DNA of 51,987 nucleotides, taken from Alphaproteobacteria bacterium (lineage in GTDB: Bacteria; Pseudomonadota; Alphaproteobacteria; Rhizobiales; Hyphomicrobiaceae). Numbering within the stretch: the first letter of the stretch is position 1; the number at the start of each line of letters is the position of its first letter. Below the pieces are notes generated by a model. It was not told where the DNA came from. It worked only from the letters and a program-made list of their open reading frames with translations, and searched no databases. The stretch lies in the NCBI GenBank assembly GCA_019137195.1, contig JAGVSR010000029.1:1-51987 (forward strand), given 5' to 3'. A program made the position numbers and the translations under genes. This document shows, in pieces, positions 19,858-31,003 of the stretch.

Positions 19858-21489
19858 TCAGGCGGCCTTCGGCAGCGCGGATGGCGCCTGCTCGAGCGGG
19901 AACCAGGCCGTAAAGACTGCGCCCTCGCCCGGCACGCTCTCGATCCTGAGGTCGCCGCCGTGCTGCTCGAGGATCTTGTGTACAGCCGGCAGGCCGAGCC
20001 CGACGCCGAAGCTCTTCGTGGTGAAGAGGGGCTCGAGGATGCGCTTCATGTTGTCCTCGGTGATGCCCGGACCGTTGTCCCTGACCTCGATCTCGATGCG
20101 GCCGCCTGTCAATCGCGCGGTGACCTCGATGGTGGGGTCGGCAGTGACGACGGGAGGCAGCTCGCGTCCCTTGCCGACCATGGCCTCGCTGGCGTTGCTG
20201 ACGAGATTGATCAAGACACGGCGCATGCGGTCGGGATCGAAGCGAGCCACGAGGCCGGACTCGAGCTCGTTTCTCAAGACGAACCCGACCCCCGGCCCGA
20301 GTCCCTTCGCCTCCTCGTCCAGCACCTTGCCCACCCATTCTGCGATGGCGACGCTCTTCAGGGCAGGCGCCTTGGAGCGGGCGAAATCCAGGAGCTCGCT
20401 AATGATCGAATCGCATCGCGAGATTCCATTGTTGATGCGCTGGAGCTGGGTCTCTACGCCGAGGCCCTTGTCCTTGACCATGCGCTCGAGCACGTAGGCG
20501 GCGGTCTTGACCGCGCCAAGCGGGTTCCTGATCTCGTGGGCGACGGTCGCTGTCAATTGACCGAGCTGGGCAAGGCGACCCTTCTTGACGATCTCCTCCT
20601 GTGCCAGCTCGAGCTTCCACATGTTGTTGGCGAGCTCGACGTTCAACGTGCTGACCTCGGCGTTGGCCTCCTCAATCTTGGCGATGTGCTCGGCGAGCTC
20701 CGACTTCAAACGCTCGATGATCATCGCGACGAGGCCGGCGCCAAGGACGAAGGCCATGGCGGCAGAGAGAGCCACCGCCAGCACAATGTTGTCGACGGCC
20801 GAGGGCGCGACCGCGGACTGAGGATCGGGGCCAATCGTGATGCCGCCCAGGGCCGTGAAATGCAGCCCGCATGCGGCGAGCACCATGAGGACGGTGCCCT
20901 CCCATAGGCCTTTCACCGGGCCGTCCTGGCGGTGGATCGCCATGGCCGCAGCGGAGAGGGTCATACCGACGGCTACCGCAACCACCTCGAGCAGGACGTC
21001 GGACGATACGGTGCCGGCGACGACCAGCGCCTCCATGCCCGTGAAGTGCATGGCGGCGATGCCGGCGCCGATCAATGCTCCGCCTGCCGCGGCGCGGAAA
21101 ACGCCGTCACGTGCGGTCGACAGCGGTCGTACGTTGTCGCGTACGAAACGCGCGGCGGCGATCCAGCGGTAGTTGCCGGCAGCGATCCAGTAGCCGGCCC
21201 AGGACAACACCGCGCCAACGACGAACGAGGCCGCCGTCAGCCAGCCGTCGAAGCGGACGGGCAAGCCCGGATCATAGGCCAGCATGGAAACGAAGTGAGT
21301 CGCCCAGGTGCCGAGCGCAAGGCAGAGGGCCGTCATGGTCAGCCACACCTGGCGGCGCGAGGGAGCGCTGTCGAGAGCGTGGCCGTAGGTCTTGAAGGTC
21401 AGAAAGACGGTTCCCGTGCAGACCACGAGAGCCAGAGCGACGAGCTTGATATCGTGCTGGCTCGAAAGAGAGAAAAAAATTCGGTCCAT
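19858..21489 (-). CDS. MHYT-domain membrane sensor histidine kinase
   Basis: A 543-residue kinase. Residues 1-250 form a seven-helix MHYT sensor; the repeated signatures are visible as ATHFVSM, AMHFTGM and GLHFTAL, whose Met and His residues are proposed to bind copper and sense a gas such as O2, CO or NO. A coiled-coil linker (ELAEHIAKIEEANAEVSTLN) leads to a HisKA domain with TATVAHEIRNPLGAV and an ATP-binding domain with NLVSNASEA, DNGPGITEDN and GLGLPAVHKIL. I chose the ATG at 21489 (MDRIFF); an upstream start at 21600 adds 37 residues of no membrane character. No response regulator gene is adjacent. It sits on the opposite strand between grpE and dnaK, an unusual place. Confidence 0.9.
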   Translation of the reverse strand: MDRIFFSLSSQHDIKLVALALVVCTGTVFLTFKTYGHALDSAPSRRQVWLTMTALCLALGTWATHFVSMLAYDPGLPVRFDGWLTAASFVVGAVLSWAGYWIAAGNYRWIAAARFVRDNVRPLSTARDGVFRAAAGGALIGAGIAAMHFTGMEALVVAGTVSSDVLLEVVAVAVGMTLSAAAMAIHRQDGPVKGLWEGTVLMVLAACGLHFTALGGITIGPDPQSAVAPSAVDNIVLAVALSAAMAFVLGAGLVAMIIERLKSELAEHIAKIEEANAEVSTLNVELANNMWKLELAQEEIVKKGRLAQLGQLTATVAHEIRNPLGAVKTAAYVLERMVKDKGLGVETQLQRINNGISRCDSIISELLDFARSKAPALKSVAIAEWVGKVLDEEAKGLGPGVGFVLRNELESGLVARFDPDRMRRVLINLVSNASEAMVGKGRELPPVVTADPTIEVTARLTGGRIEIEVRDNGPGITEDNMKRILEPLFTTKSFGVGLGLPAVHKILEQHGGDLRIESVPGEGAVFTAWFPLEQAPSALPKAA

Positions 21490-21970
21490 GCCGCCACCGC
21501 CCTCACGTACCCGATTGCCCGTGCGGGCAAGATTGCTGCAAAAGTTTGAACATTGGGTTGGCACGCAACCTTCAGATTTGCCACTATATGTTCCGATCAA
21601 GCCAGGGTTCAGCGGCCGCCCGGTACCGGCTCCGGAGGCGGTCGCGACGCGAGACGGGCCGTGCCGCGGACGTGGGTCCTACCCACAGGTCCGACAGACT
21701 GGTCCGGCGCCGGACCGGAGGCGGCGTTCAAAATCCGGCCGCGGCGCGGCTGAGGAACGACGGCAAAGGCATCAGCCTGCGGCAAAAATTGATCACGGGG
21801 CAGTGATCCGGAGCCGTTGCACGCCCAAAGGCCAACCCTATATAAGCCCCCATCGCTTGTTCGAATCCTTGGGGATCGCAGGCATCGGCCCTCCACGACA
21901 AGGGAGGGCACGTCACCCAGCCGGGCGCTTCGGGCCCGGGCGGTCCGCCTAGAAAAGAGGAACTAAACCA
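21490..21970. other. 481-bp gap between the MHYT kinase and dnaK
   Basis: No gene is supported. It holds the dnaK promoter (21817-21844), a GTGGGT/ACCCAC hairpin (21672-21686), a perfect 16-bp GC-rich palindrome (21701-21716) and a GATCAC/GTGATC inverted repeat (21791-21808). None of these matches CIRCE. Confidence 0.6.
21817..21844 (+). promoter_or_regulatory. Promoter of dnaK
   Basis: TTGCAC (21817-21822), 16-base spacer, then TATATA (21839-21844) within CCTATATAAG. The -10 element fits the alphaproteobacterial heat-shock pattern CyTATnTnnG. It is about 125 bases before the dnaK start, leaving a leader that ends in a good ribosome binding site (AGAGGAAC). Confidence 0.55.
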
Positions 21971-23896
<1,926 letters not shown>

Positions 23897-23907
23897 CGAG
23901 CATACGC

Positions 23908-23943
23908 GCTCCCCACCGCCCCCGGCGGTGGGGAGCGGTCTTT
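23908..23943 (+). terminator. Long hairpin between dnaK and dnaJ
   Basis: A perfect 13-bp stem (23908-23920 with 23924-23936) with a 3-base loop, followed by GGTCTTTAG. The T-run is short, so partial termination that lowers dnaJ relative to dnaK is likely rather than a full stop. Confidence 0.75.
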
Positions 23944-24059
23944 AGAGGGGGTGCCCGCCAGGTTCGTGCTCTTCGAGCGGGCGCCCCACGCTCCTGCTCG
24001 ATCCTCGGCGGGCAGCGAGCGATCCCACGGCTCCCGCATCAGTTTCGAACAGAGCATCC

Positions 24060-25208
24060 ATGGCCAAGCGCGACTATTACGAGACCCTTGGCGTCAGCAA
24101 GACCGCCTCCGAGCAGGAGCTCAAGTCGGCCTTCCGCAAGCTCGCCAAGGAGCTGCACCCGGACAAGAACCCGGGCGACAAACAGGCCGAGCAGCGGTTC
24201 AAGGAGCTGAACGAGGCCTACGAGGCCTTGAAGGATCCGCAAAAGCGAGCGGCCTACGACAGGTTCGGACATGCGGCCTTCGAGGGCGGCATGGGCGGAC
24301 GGCCGGGAGGCGCTGGCTTCGGGCCGGACTTCGCCTCGTCGATGTCCGACATCTTCGACGACTTGTTCGGGGAGTTCATGGGCGGGCGGCGCGGGGCCGG
24401 CGGCGGCCGGCGCTCGGGCCGCGAGCGCGGGCAAGACCTGCGCTACAATTTAGAGATTACGCTCAACGAGGCCTTCTCCGGCAAGACGGCGCAGATCCGC
24501 GTGCCGGCAAGCGTCACGTGCGAAGCCTGCGACGGGGCCGGAGCCAAGCCCGGCACGAAGCCGGTCTCTTGCCCCACCTGCGGCGGCCACGGAAAAGTGC
24601 GCGCGTCGCAAGGCTTCTTCACTATCGAGCGCACCTGTCCCTCGTGCCAGGGGCGCGGCGAGATCATCGACGACCCATGCGGCTCTTGCGGCGGCTCCGG
24701 GCGTGTCACGAAGGAGCGCACGCTCTCGGTCAACATCCCGGCCGGGGTCGAGGACGGTACCCGCATCCGGCTCGCCGGCGAGGGTGAGGCGGGCTTGCGG
24801 GGAGGCCCAGCGGGCGACCTCTACATCTTCCTGTCCATCAAGCCGCACGAGTTCTTCCAGCGCGACGGCGCCGACATCTTCTGCAAGGTGCCGATCTCGA
24901 TGACGACGGCGGCGCTCGGCGGCAACATCGACGTGCCAACGCTCGAGGGCACGACGAGCCGCGTCAAGATCCCCGAGGGCACCGCGACGGGCAAGCAGTT
25001 CCGCATCAAGGGCAAGGGCATCCCAGTGCTGCGCTCGGCGGTGACGGGCGACCTCTATATCCAGGTCGAGGTCGAGACGCCGAAGAACCTGACCCGGCGC
25101 CAGCGCGAGCTTCTCGAGGAGTTCGAGCGTGAGAGCAAGAAGGACACGAGCCCCGAGAGCCACGGCTTCTTTGCGCGCATGAAGGACTTCTTCGAAGGGA
25201 AGAGCTGA
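24060..25208 (+). CDS. dnaJ: Hsp40 cochaperone DnaJ
   Basis: A 382-residue cochaperone that delivers clients to DnaK and stimulates its ATPase. The J domain (residues 1-70) has the HPD motif in LHPDKNPGD; a Gly/Phe-rich region follows (about 75-125), then four CxxCxGxG-type zinc motifs ([32 protein letters not shown]) and the C-terminal client-binding domain. This is the full type I layout and normal length. The ATG at 24060 has no strong ribosome binding site. It is 163 bases downstream of dnaK. Confidence 0.98.
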   Translation: MAKRDYYETLGVSKTASEQELKSAFRKLAKELHPDKNPGDKQAEQRFKELNEAYEALKDPQKRAAYDRFGHAAFEGGMGGRPGGAGFGPDFASSMSDIFDDLFGEFMGGRRGAGGGRRSGRERGQDLRYNLEITLNEAFSGKTAQIRVPASVTCEACDGAGAKPGTKPVSCPTCGGHGKVRASQGFFTIERTCPSCQGRGEIIDDPCGSCGGSGRVTKERTLSVNIPAGVEDGTRIRLAGEGEAGLRGGPAGDLYIFLSIKPHEFFQRDGADIFCKVPISMTTAALGGNIDVPTLEGTTSRVKIPEGTATGKQFRIKGKGIPVLRSAVTGDLYIQVEVETPKNLTRRQRELLEEFERESKKDTSPESHGFFARMKDFFEGKS

Positions 25209-25317
25209 GATTTTTCGGGCCCGTTCCGCAGCGCCATCCTCGTTGCGGTCTCCCTGGTTGGCGGGCAGAAAATTGCCGTCTACGATCGTTCAACCGCTCA
25301 CGACTTGAGGAGCACCC

Positions 25318-25899
25318 ATGACGACGCCGACGCGGCTTTTGTTCTTCGCCGGATCAGCCCGCGAGGGATCGCACAACAAACGTCTTGCCCAGCTCGGCGC
25401 AACGATCGCGGAAGCGAACGGGATCGCCGCGACATTCGCCGACCTCGGCGACTACCCGATGCCGCTCTACGACGCCGACCTTCAGAACCGGGACGGCATC
25501 CCGGAGAACGCCAAGAAGCTCGAGCAGCTGATGCGCGTTCACACGGGCATCTTCATCGCCTGTCCTGAATACAACGCGTCCATCACACCGCTCCTCAAGA
25601 ACACGCTCGACTGGGTAAGCCGCATTCGCGATCCAGAGCCTCTGTTCGTTTTCAAGACACGCGTGTTCGCCCTGGGCTCGTCGTCGCCGGGTGGCATGGG
25701 GGGCTTGCGGGGGCTCAACACTGTGAGGACGGTGCTGGAGCTAGGTCTCAGCGCGCTCGTTCTCCCGGACCAGTTCGCGGTGCCGAAGGCCGCAGAGGCC
25801 TACGACGAGCATGGACATTTAAAGAACAAGGACAGCCAGGAGCAGTTCAAGGCGCTGATCCAGAAGCTTGCCAGGGCCGCGCACGTGCTGCATGGGTAA
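25318..25899 (+). CDS. NAD(P)H-dependent FMN reductase family protein
   Basis: A 193-residue flavodoxin-fold protein. The FMN phosphate loop is FFAGSAREGSHNKRLAQL (residues 9-26) and the second flavin segment is CPEYNASITPLLKNTLDW (about 81-98), both standard for the NADPH-dependent FMN reductase/chromate reductase family. Members reduce flavins, quinones or metals in the cytoplasm; the natural substrate cannot be told. GAGGAG 5 bases before the ATG gives a clear start. It is the gene after dnaJ but about 110 bases away, so probably a separate unit. Confidence 0.9.
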   Translation: MTTPTRLLFFAGSAREGSHNKRLAQLGATIAEANGIAATFADLGDYPMPLYDADLQNRDGIPENAKKLEQLMRVHTGIFIACPEYNASITPLLKNTLDWVSRIRDPEPLFVFKTRVFALGSSSPGGMGGLRGLNTVRTVLELGLSALVLPDQFAVPKAAEAYDEHGHLKNKDSQEQFKALIQKLARAAHVLHG

Positions 25900-25957
25900 A
25901 GACGGCAACTGGCAGCGGGCGACCGGTTACGGCACTGCAAATCCGGAACTCAACTCC

Positions 25958-26000
25958 TAACCCTCACTCGCCGGAGAGGGTCAGGGTGAAGGTGAGGGGT
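25958..26000. repeat. Intergenic GC-rich repeat-like element
   Basis: ACCCTC (25960-25965) pairs with GAGGGT (25976-25981), followed by AGGGTGAAGGTGAGGGG. Elements of this 'aaccctcac...gagggt' style are widely dispersed between genes in alphaproteobacteria. Only one copy is seen here, so the call rests on memory of the pattern. Confidence 0.35.
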
Positions 26001-26076
26001 GCAGATCTGCTCACTGCGGGCTTCAACCAAAAAGGAGGACTCCGGTTGCCGCTTGCCGGCCGCCGGTGCCGAACAG

Positions 26077-26790
26077 ATGCCCCATAGTCACAAAGACCGC
26101 CTGATTGTCGCCCTCGACATGCCGACCGTCGAGGAAGCGCGACGGCTGATCGCGACCCTCGACGATACGGTCACCTTCTACAAGGTCGGGCTCGAGCTGC
26201 TGTTCGCGGGCGGGCTCGAGCTGGCGCGCGACCTCAGGCACCAGGGCAAACGTGTGTTCCTGGACATGAAGCTACTCGACATCGGTAACACGGTCGAGCG
26301 CGCGGTCGCCAACGCCACAGAGCTCGGCGTCAACTTCCTCACCGTTCACGGTCACGACCTGAAGACACTGCGGGCCGCGGTTTCCGGCCGCGGCCATAGC
26401 CCCATGAAGCTGCTCGCGGTCACTGTGCTGACGAGCCTCAACGCCGACGACCTGACGCAGCAAGGCTCGAGCATGGCACCTGCCGATCTTGTGCTGCACC
26501 GGGCACGCCTCGCGCACGAAGCCGGCTTCGACGGTGTCATCGCCTCGGGGCAGGAGGCCGCACGCATCCGCGAGGCGGTCGGGTCTGGCTTTCTCATCGT
26601 CACACCCGGCATCCGCTTGACCGGCAGCGCGACCGACGACCAGGAGCGTATCATGACGCCTGCACACGCGATCGCGGCCGGGGCCGACCACATTGTGGTC
26701 GGGCGGCCGATCACCCAGGGCGACGACCCAAAAGCCGCAGCCGAGACGTTCCAGCACCACATCAGGGCTGCGATAGCCTCGAAGGCGTGA
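26077..26790 (+). CDS. pyrF: Orotidine-5'-phosphate decarboxylase
   Basis: A 237-residue TIM-barrel enzyme that decarboxylates OMP to UMP, the last step of de novo pyrimidine synthesis. Residues LIVALDMPTVEEA begin the barrel; the catalytic D-x-K-x-x-D motif is in FLDMKLLDIGNTV; the phosphate loop is VTPGIRLTG and DHIVVGRPIT near the C-terminus. I chose the ATG at 26077 (MPHSHKDRL), which matches the family length; an upstream in-frame start at 25999 would add 26 residues of no family character. Confidence 0.96.
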   Translation: MPHSHKDRLIVALDMPTVEEARRLIATLDDTVTFYKVGLELLFAGGLELARDLRHQGKRVFLDMKLLDIGNTVERAVANATELGVNFLTVHGHDLKTLRAAVSGRGHSPMKLLAVTVLTSLNADDLTQQGSSMAPADLVLHRARLAHEAGFDGVIASGQEAARIREAVGSGFLIVTPGIRLTGSATDDQERIMTPAHAIAAGADHIVVGRPITQGDDPKAAAETFQHHIRAAIASKA

Positions 26791-26964
26791 GGAGCATCGG
26801 ACCCGATACGCGCTGACGGTGCTCTTGCCAATCGGGGCGTCTACGGCTCTAACGTTGGCGCGGACAACGGTGCAATCGGAGGCTGGCCTGCTGCACCGGA
26901 AGAAGACTGCAACGAGCCCGGCGTACGGGGCCCGACCGCCCTGCCGGAAACCAAGGGGAGACAA

Positions 26965-27252
26965 ATGCCGAAAGGTTATCTCATCGCCCACGCCGTGGTG
27001 ACGGACGCCGAGAAGTGGGGCCAATACGTCGCGAAGTCGAAGATCGCGCTCGACAAGTACGAAGGCAAGCCAATCGTGCGCGGCGGCAAGTGCCAGATCA
27101 TGGAAGGCAACGGCGTGCAGCGGAACGTCGTGATCGAATTCCCGAGCTACGAGCACGCGCTCGGCTACTCGACGTCGCCCGAATACGCAGAAGCGAAGAA
27201 GCTGCGCCAGGGTGCCGGCACGATCGACATCACGATCGTCGAGGGGGTGTAG
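26965..27252 (+). CDS. DUF1330-family protein
   Basis: A 95-residue protein of the DUF1330 family, small dimeric alpha/beta (ferredoxin-like) proteins of unknown function. Visible family marks are [19 protein letters not shown] at the start, [15 protein letters not shown] in the middle and [20 protein letters not shown] near the end. AAGGGGAG before the ATG is a good ribosome binding site. It lies between pyrF and trmD on the same strand; neither neighbour suggests a role. Confidence 0.88.
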   Translation: MPKGYLIAHAVVTDAEKWGQYVAKSKIALDKYEGKPIVRGGKCQIMEGNGVQRNVVIEFPSYEHALGYSTSPEYAEAKKLRQGAGTIDITIVEGV

Positions 27253-27340
27253 CGGCGGAGTCGGACCCGGAGGGTCTCACGCCAAAATCCAGAAGCGGAG
27301 CGGCCGTATCAGGCCCGGCGGGCCGGACAATCTCGAGGCA

Positions 27341-28063
27341 ATGGCGCACTTCCCCGAAAACGACGGACGGACGGCGTGGCGCGCGAGCGTACTGACGCTG
27401 TTCCCTGAGATGTTTCCGGGACCACTCGGGGTTTCGCTCGTCGGGCAGGCACTCGCCGCCGGCCTGTGGCGGCTCACGACGCACCAGATCCGCGATTTCG
27501 GGATCGGCCGACACCGCGCAGTCGACGACACGCCTGCGGGTGGCGGGGCCGGTATGGTGCTCAGAGCCGACGTGGTGGCGAATGCCGTCGACCACGCCCG
27601 ACGCGAGCCGGGCGCTGCAGACCTGCCGCTCATCTATCTCTCGCCGCGCGGCGAGCCGCTGTCGCAAGCACTGTCGCGCGAGCTCGCGGCGGGACCCGGA
27701 GTGATGCTGCTCGCGGGGCGCTTCGAAGGTGTCGATGAGCGCGTGATCGAGGGCCGGTCGATGCGAGAGGTCTCGATCGGCGACTACGTGCTGTCGGGAG
27801 GGGAGCTCGCCGCGATGGTGCTGATCGACGCCGCAGTGCGCCTCCTGCCGGGCGTGCTCGGCGCCGAGGAATCACTCACCCACGAGAGCTTCGAAGGCGG
27901 ACTGCTGGAGTATCCGCAATACACCCGGCCGCGGGAGTGGGAGGGGCTGACCATCCCCGATGTGCTGCTCTCCGGCGACCACAAAAGGATCGACGCGTGG
28001 CGCCGCGCCGAAGCCGAGCGGCTGACCCGCGAGCGTCGACCGGACCTGAAGCGGCGGTCGTAG
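27341..28063 (+). CDS. trmD: tRNA (guanine-37-N1)-methyltransferase TrmD
   Basis: A 240-residue SPOUT-class methyltransferase that methylates G37 of tRNAs to prevent frameshifting. Family marks: [52 protein letters not shown] and the trefoil-knot SAM site [14 protein letters not shown]. The ATG at 27341 fits the known length; the frame stays open to 27212. TrmD usually lies in rpsP-rimM-trmD-rplS; here none of those genes is adjacent (DUF1330 gene before, convergent glycosyltransferase gene after), so the operon has been broken up in this lineage. Confidence 0.96.
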   Translation: MAHFPENDGRTAWRASVLTLFPEMFPGPLGVSLVGQALAAGLWRLTTHQIRDFGIGRHRAVDDTPAGGGAGMVLRADVVANAVDHARREPGAADLPLIYLSPRGEPLSQALSRELAAGPGVMLLAGRFEGVDERVIEGRSMREVSIGDYVLSGGELAAMVLIDAAVRLLPGVLGAEESLTHESFEGGLLEYPQYTRPREWEGLTIPDVLLSGDHKRIDAWRRAEAERLTRERRPDLKRRS

Positions 28064-28110
28064 CCGGCACAGACAGGAGCGCCCCTCGCTCCGACTTTTG
28101 GCACCGTTGC

Positions 28111-29292
28111 TCAGAACGTCTCGCGTCCGAGCACCTCGGCGTAGACAGCGAGCGTCTGGGCGCGCATGGCCTCGAGGGTGAAGGCGGCGAGGACATGGGC
28201 GCGGGCGCGGTCACCCACGGCGCGGCGCTCGCTCTCGCTCAAGGACAGCGCCTCGGCCATCGCAGCGGCGAGGGCTGCGGCATCGGCGGGCGGCACAAGC
28301 CAGCCGGTGCGTTCTTCGGGCGTCGTCGCAGGCGTCGCCAGCACGGTCTCCGGCGGCGCACCGATGTCGGTGGCGATCACGGGGCACTGCATCACTTGTG
28401 CTTCGGTTGCCGCACGACCGAAGGCTTCGGGCTCGGTGGAGGCGACGATGGCAAGATGGGCGGCCTTCATCGCCGCGGGAATGTCGTCGACGTGACCGAC
28501 CAGGAGCACGCGACCGTCGAGGCCGGCAGCGGCGATCTCGCGTTTCAGCTGGTCCCGATAACTGTCGCGCCCCTGCGCGTCGCCCGCGAGCACGACCACG
28601 GCCTTGCCGAGCTGACCCCGCTCCTTCAATTGCCGCGTCGCCGCAATAATGACCCTTTGCCCCTTCCACCCGGTGAGACGCGCTGCGTTGAGCACGATTC
28701 GCGCTTCGGGCTCGATGCTCCAGGCGGCCCGGAGCGCGGCGACGCGCTCGGGGGCAACTGCTCCCGGATCGAACTTCGCCCCGTCGACGCCGCGGTAGAT
28801 GACGCGAATGCGGCTCGCTGGCGTGCCGTAGCGCGACTGGATCAGGCGGGCGGTGTAGCCAGAGTTGGCGATGACGATGCGGCCGCGGGCCATGACGCTG
28901 TTGTAGAGGCGCTTCACCGCCCCTTTCTCGCCGTAGGCGCCGTGATAGGTGGTGACGAACGGGATGCCGGTCATGCGGGCGGCGATGAACGCGCTCCAGG
29001 CCGGCGCCCGGGACCTGGCATGGATGATGTCCACTCCCTCACGGCGCGCGAGGCGCACGATGCGACGTGCGTTGAGAAGGATGGTCAAAGGGTTCTTGCT
29101 GGCGGCCTCAAAGCGTATGAGCTCACCGCCGGCTTCGGCAAGCCTCTGCGCGAGTCGCCCGCCCTCGGAGAGCACGAGGGCGCGCCCGCCTGCTGCCACG
29201 ACCGCGCCGGCGATCTCCACCGTCGACAGCTCGGCGCCGCCCGTATCGAGCTCGGGGATGATCTGCAGAACGGTCGTTCGCCTGGGCATCAT
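28111..29292 (-). CDS. Glycosyltransferase family 4 protein
   Basis: A 393-residue GT-B glycosyltransferase. The N-terminus VLQIIPELDTGGAELSTVEI is typical of family 4, with a donor-binding C-terminal half containing LNAARLTGWKGQRVIIAA, LVGHVDDIPAAMKAAH and STEPEAFGRAATEAQVMQCP (the E-x7-E motif region). It probably transfers a sugar from a nucleotide donor in lipopolysaccharide or exopolysaccharide synthesis. I chose the tandem ATG at 29292; the frame stays open to 29421. It is convergent with trmD and divergent from the ATP-grasp operon, with no other polysaccharide genes beside it apart from ugd 4 kb away. Confidence 0.88.
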   Translation of the reverse strand: MMPRRTTVLQIIPELDTGGAELSTVEIAGAVVAAGGRALVLSEGGRLAQRLAEAGGELIRFEAASKNPLTILLNARRIVRLARREGVDIIHARSRAPAWSAFIAARMTGIPFVTTYHGAYGEKGAVKRLYNSVMARGRIVIANSGYTARLIQSRYGTPASRIRVIYRGVDGAKFDPGAVAPERVAALRAAWSIEPEARIVLNAARLTGWKGQRVIIAATRQLKERGQLGKAVVVLAGDAQGRDSYRDQLKREIAAAGLDGRVLLVGHVDDIPAAMKAAHLAIVASTEPEAFGRAATEAQVMQCPVIATDIGAPPETVLATPATTPEERTGWLVPPADAAALAAAMAEALSLSESERRAVGDRARAHVLAAFTLEAMRAQTLAVYAEVLGRETF

Positions 29293-29547
29293 GGGCCCCG
29301 ATCCCTCCCTCGTCGCAACGGCGAACCGCCGAGCGCAGTGCCGTGTAGCCGGTTCCGGCGCCGATGGGGAGAGGACCCGGTGGCGCCTAAATATTAGGCA
29401 CTCGCTCAGCGGATTGCGCACCGTGTCATCAGGTCACCCAGACTAGTTGTTTGAAATCAATGATTTAATGGTTTGGCCCAGGGCTTGTAAGGAGTTCAGG
29501 ATGCAGGGCGCGCTTTTACGCGCCCGATCGCGCTTGGGGGAACCGAC

Positions 29548-30963
29548 GTGGGCAGCGCATTCGACGAGATGAACGGCTTCGGTGAGGGGATCCGGGCGCC
29601 CTACTCACAGGTCGCCGAATGGCTCGGAACCCAGCACCTCGGGGCGCTCGAGGAGAAGCGGATCGAGGCCGAGACGCTGTTCCGCCGCCACGGCATCACC
29701 TTTGCCGTTTACGGCGACAGCGAGACGACCGAGCGGCTCATTCCGTTCGACATCGTTCCGCGCATCATCTCCGCCGCCGAATGGCGCCGCCTCTCGGCCG
29801 GCATCGAGCAGCGGGTGCGGGCGCTCAACGCGTTCATGCACGACGTCTATCACCGGCAGGAGATCCTGCGCGCCAAGCGCATCCCGGAGGATCTCGTCAT
29901 ACAGAACTCGGCCTTCGTGCCGGAGATGATCGGCGTCGATCCGGTGCTCGGCGTCTACTCGCACATTATCGGCATCGACCTCGTCAGGACCGGCGAGGGA
30001 GAGTTCTACGTGCTCGAGGACAACACGCGCACGCCGTCGGGGGTCTCCTACATGCTGGAGAACCGCGAGACGATGATGCACATGTTCCCGGACCTGTTCG
30101 CGCTGAACAGAGTGGCGCCCGTCGAGACCTATCCGGACAATCTCCTCAAGACTCTCATCAGCGTCGCGCCGCGGAACCTCGACCGCGAGCCGGTGATCGC
30201 GCTCCTCACCCCCGGGCTCTACAACAGCGCCTATTTCGAGCACTCGTTCCTGGCCGACCAGATGGGCATCGAGCTGGTCGAGGGCCAGGATCTCGTAGTG
30301 CTCGACGGCGTTCTCAACATGAAGACGACGCAGGGCCTGCAGAGGATCGACGTGCTCTACCGGCGCATCGACGACGACTTCCTGGATCCCCTGACGTTCA
30401 ATTCCGATTCCGTTCTCGGCGTGCCGGGTCTGTTCGACGTCTACCGATCCGGGCGCGTCACGATCGTCAACGCGCCGGGCGGCGGCATCGCCGACGACAA
30501 GGCGATCTACAGCTACATTCCCGAGATCATCGACTTCTACCTCGGCGAGTCGCCTCTCATCGGGAACGTGCCGACGCGGAACTGCCGCAAGCAGGACGAC
30601 CTCAAGTACGTGCTCGAGCACCTCCCCGAGCTCGTGGTCAAGGAGGTTCACGGCTCGGGCGGTTACGGGATGCTGGTGGGGCCTGCCTCGACGAAGGAAC
30701 AGATCGAGATCTTCCGCAAGAAGCTGGTGCAGAACCCCGCGAACTACATCGCGCAGCCGACGCTCGCGCTCTCGACCTGCCCGTCGTTCGTCGAGCAGGG
30801 CATTGCGCCGCGCCATGTCGACCTGCGCCCGTTCGTGCTGTCGGGTGACCGCATCCGGCTGGTTCCGGGCGGTCTGACGCGGGTGGCGCTCAAGAAGGGC
30901 TCGCTCGTCGTCAACTCGAGCCAGGGCGGCGGCACAAAGGATACATGGGTTCTTCAGGACTGA
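29548..30963 (+). CDS. Circularly permuted ATP-grasp type 2 family protein
   Basis: A 471-residue protein of the circularly permuted ATP-grasp family (once DUF404/DUF407). Marks include VYGDSETTERLIPFDIVPRI, the metal/ATP segment VLEDNTRTPSGVSYMLENR and KEVHGSGGYGMLVGP. ATP-grasp enzymes form amide or peptide-like bonds through acyl-phosphates; the substrate of this family is unknown. The start is GTG at 29548, preceded by GGGGGA; an ATG seven codons later is less well placed. It is the first gene of a four-gene operon with an alpha-E gene (40 bases on), a transglutaminase-like gene and the Anbu gene. Confidence 0.93.
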   Translation: MGSAFDEMNGFGEGIRAPYSQVAEWLGTQHLGALEEKRIEAETLFRRHGITFAVYGDSETTERLIPFDIVPRIISAAEWRRLSAGIEQRVRALNAFMHDVYHRQEILRAKRIPEDLVIQNSAFVPEMIGVDPVLGVYSHIIGIDLVRTGEGEFYVLEDNTRTPSGVSYMLENRETMMHMFPDLFALNRVAPVETYPDNLLKTLISVAPRNLDREPVIALLTPGLYNSAYFEHSFLADQMGIELVEGQDLVVLDGVLNMKTTQGLQRIDVLYRRIDDDFLDPLTFNSDSVLGVPGLFDVYRSGRVTIVNAPGGGIADDKAIYSYIPEIIDFYLGESPLIGNVPTRNCRKQDDLKYVLEHLPELVVKEVHGSGGYGMLVGPASTKEQIEIFRKKLVQNPANYIAQPTLALSTCPSFVEQGIAPRHVDLRPFVLSGDRIRLVPGGLTRVALKKGSLVVNSSQGGGTKDTWVLQD

Positions 30964-31003
30964 ACTCAAAAGGAAGGACCGCCAAGCAAGGCGGCGGGGA
31001 CAC

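Noticed and set aside
21392-21952. Open frame in the dnaK leader
   Set aside because: No ribosome binding site, overlaps the MHYT kinase gene and the dnaK promoter, and gives an arginine-rich product without family character.
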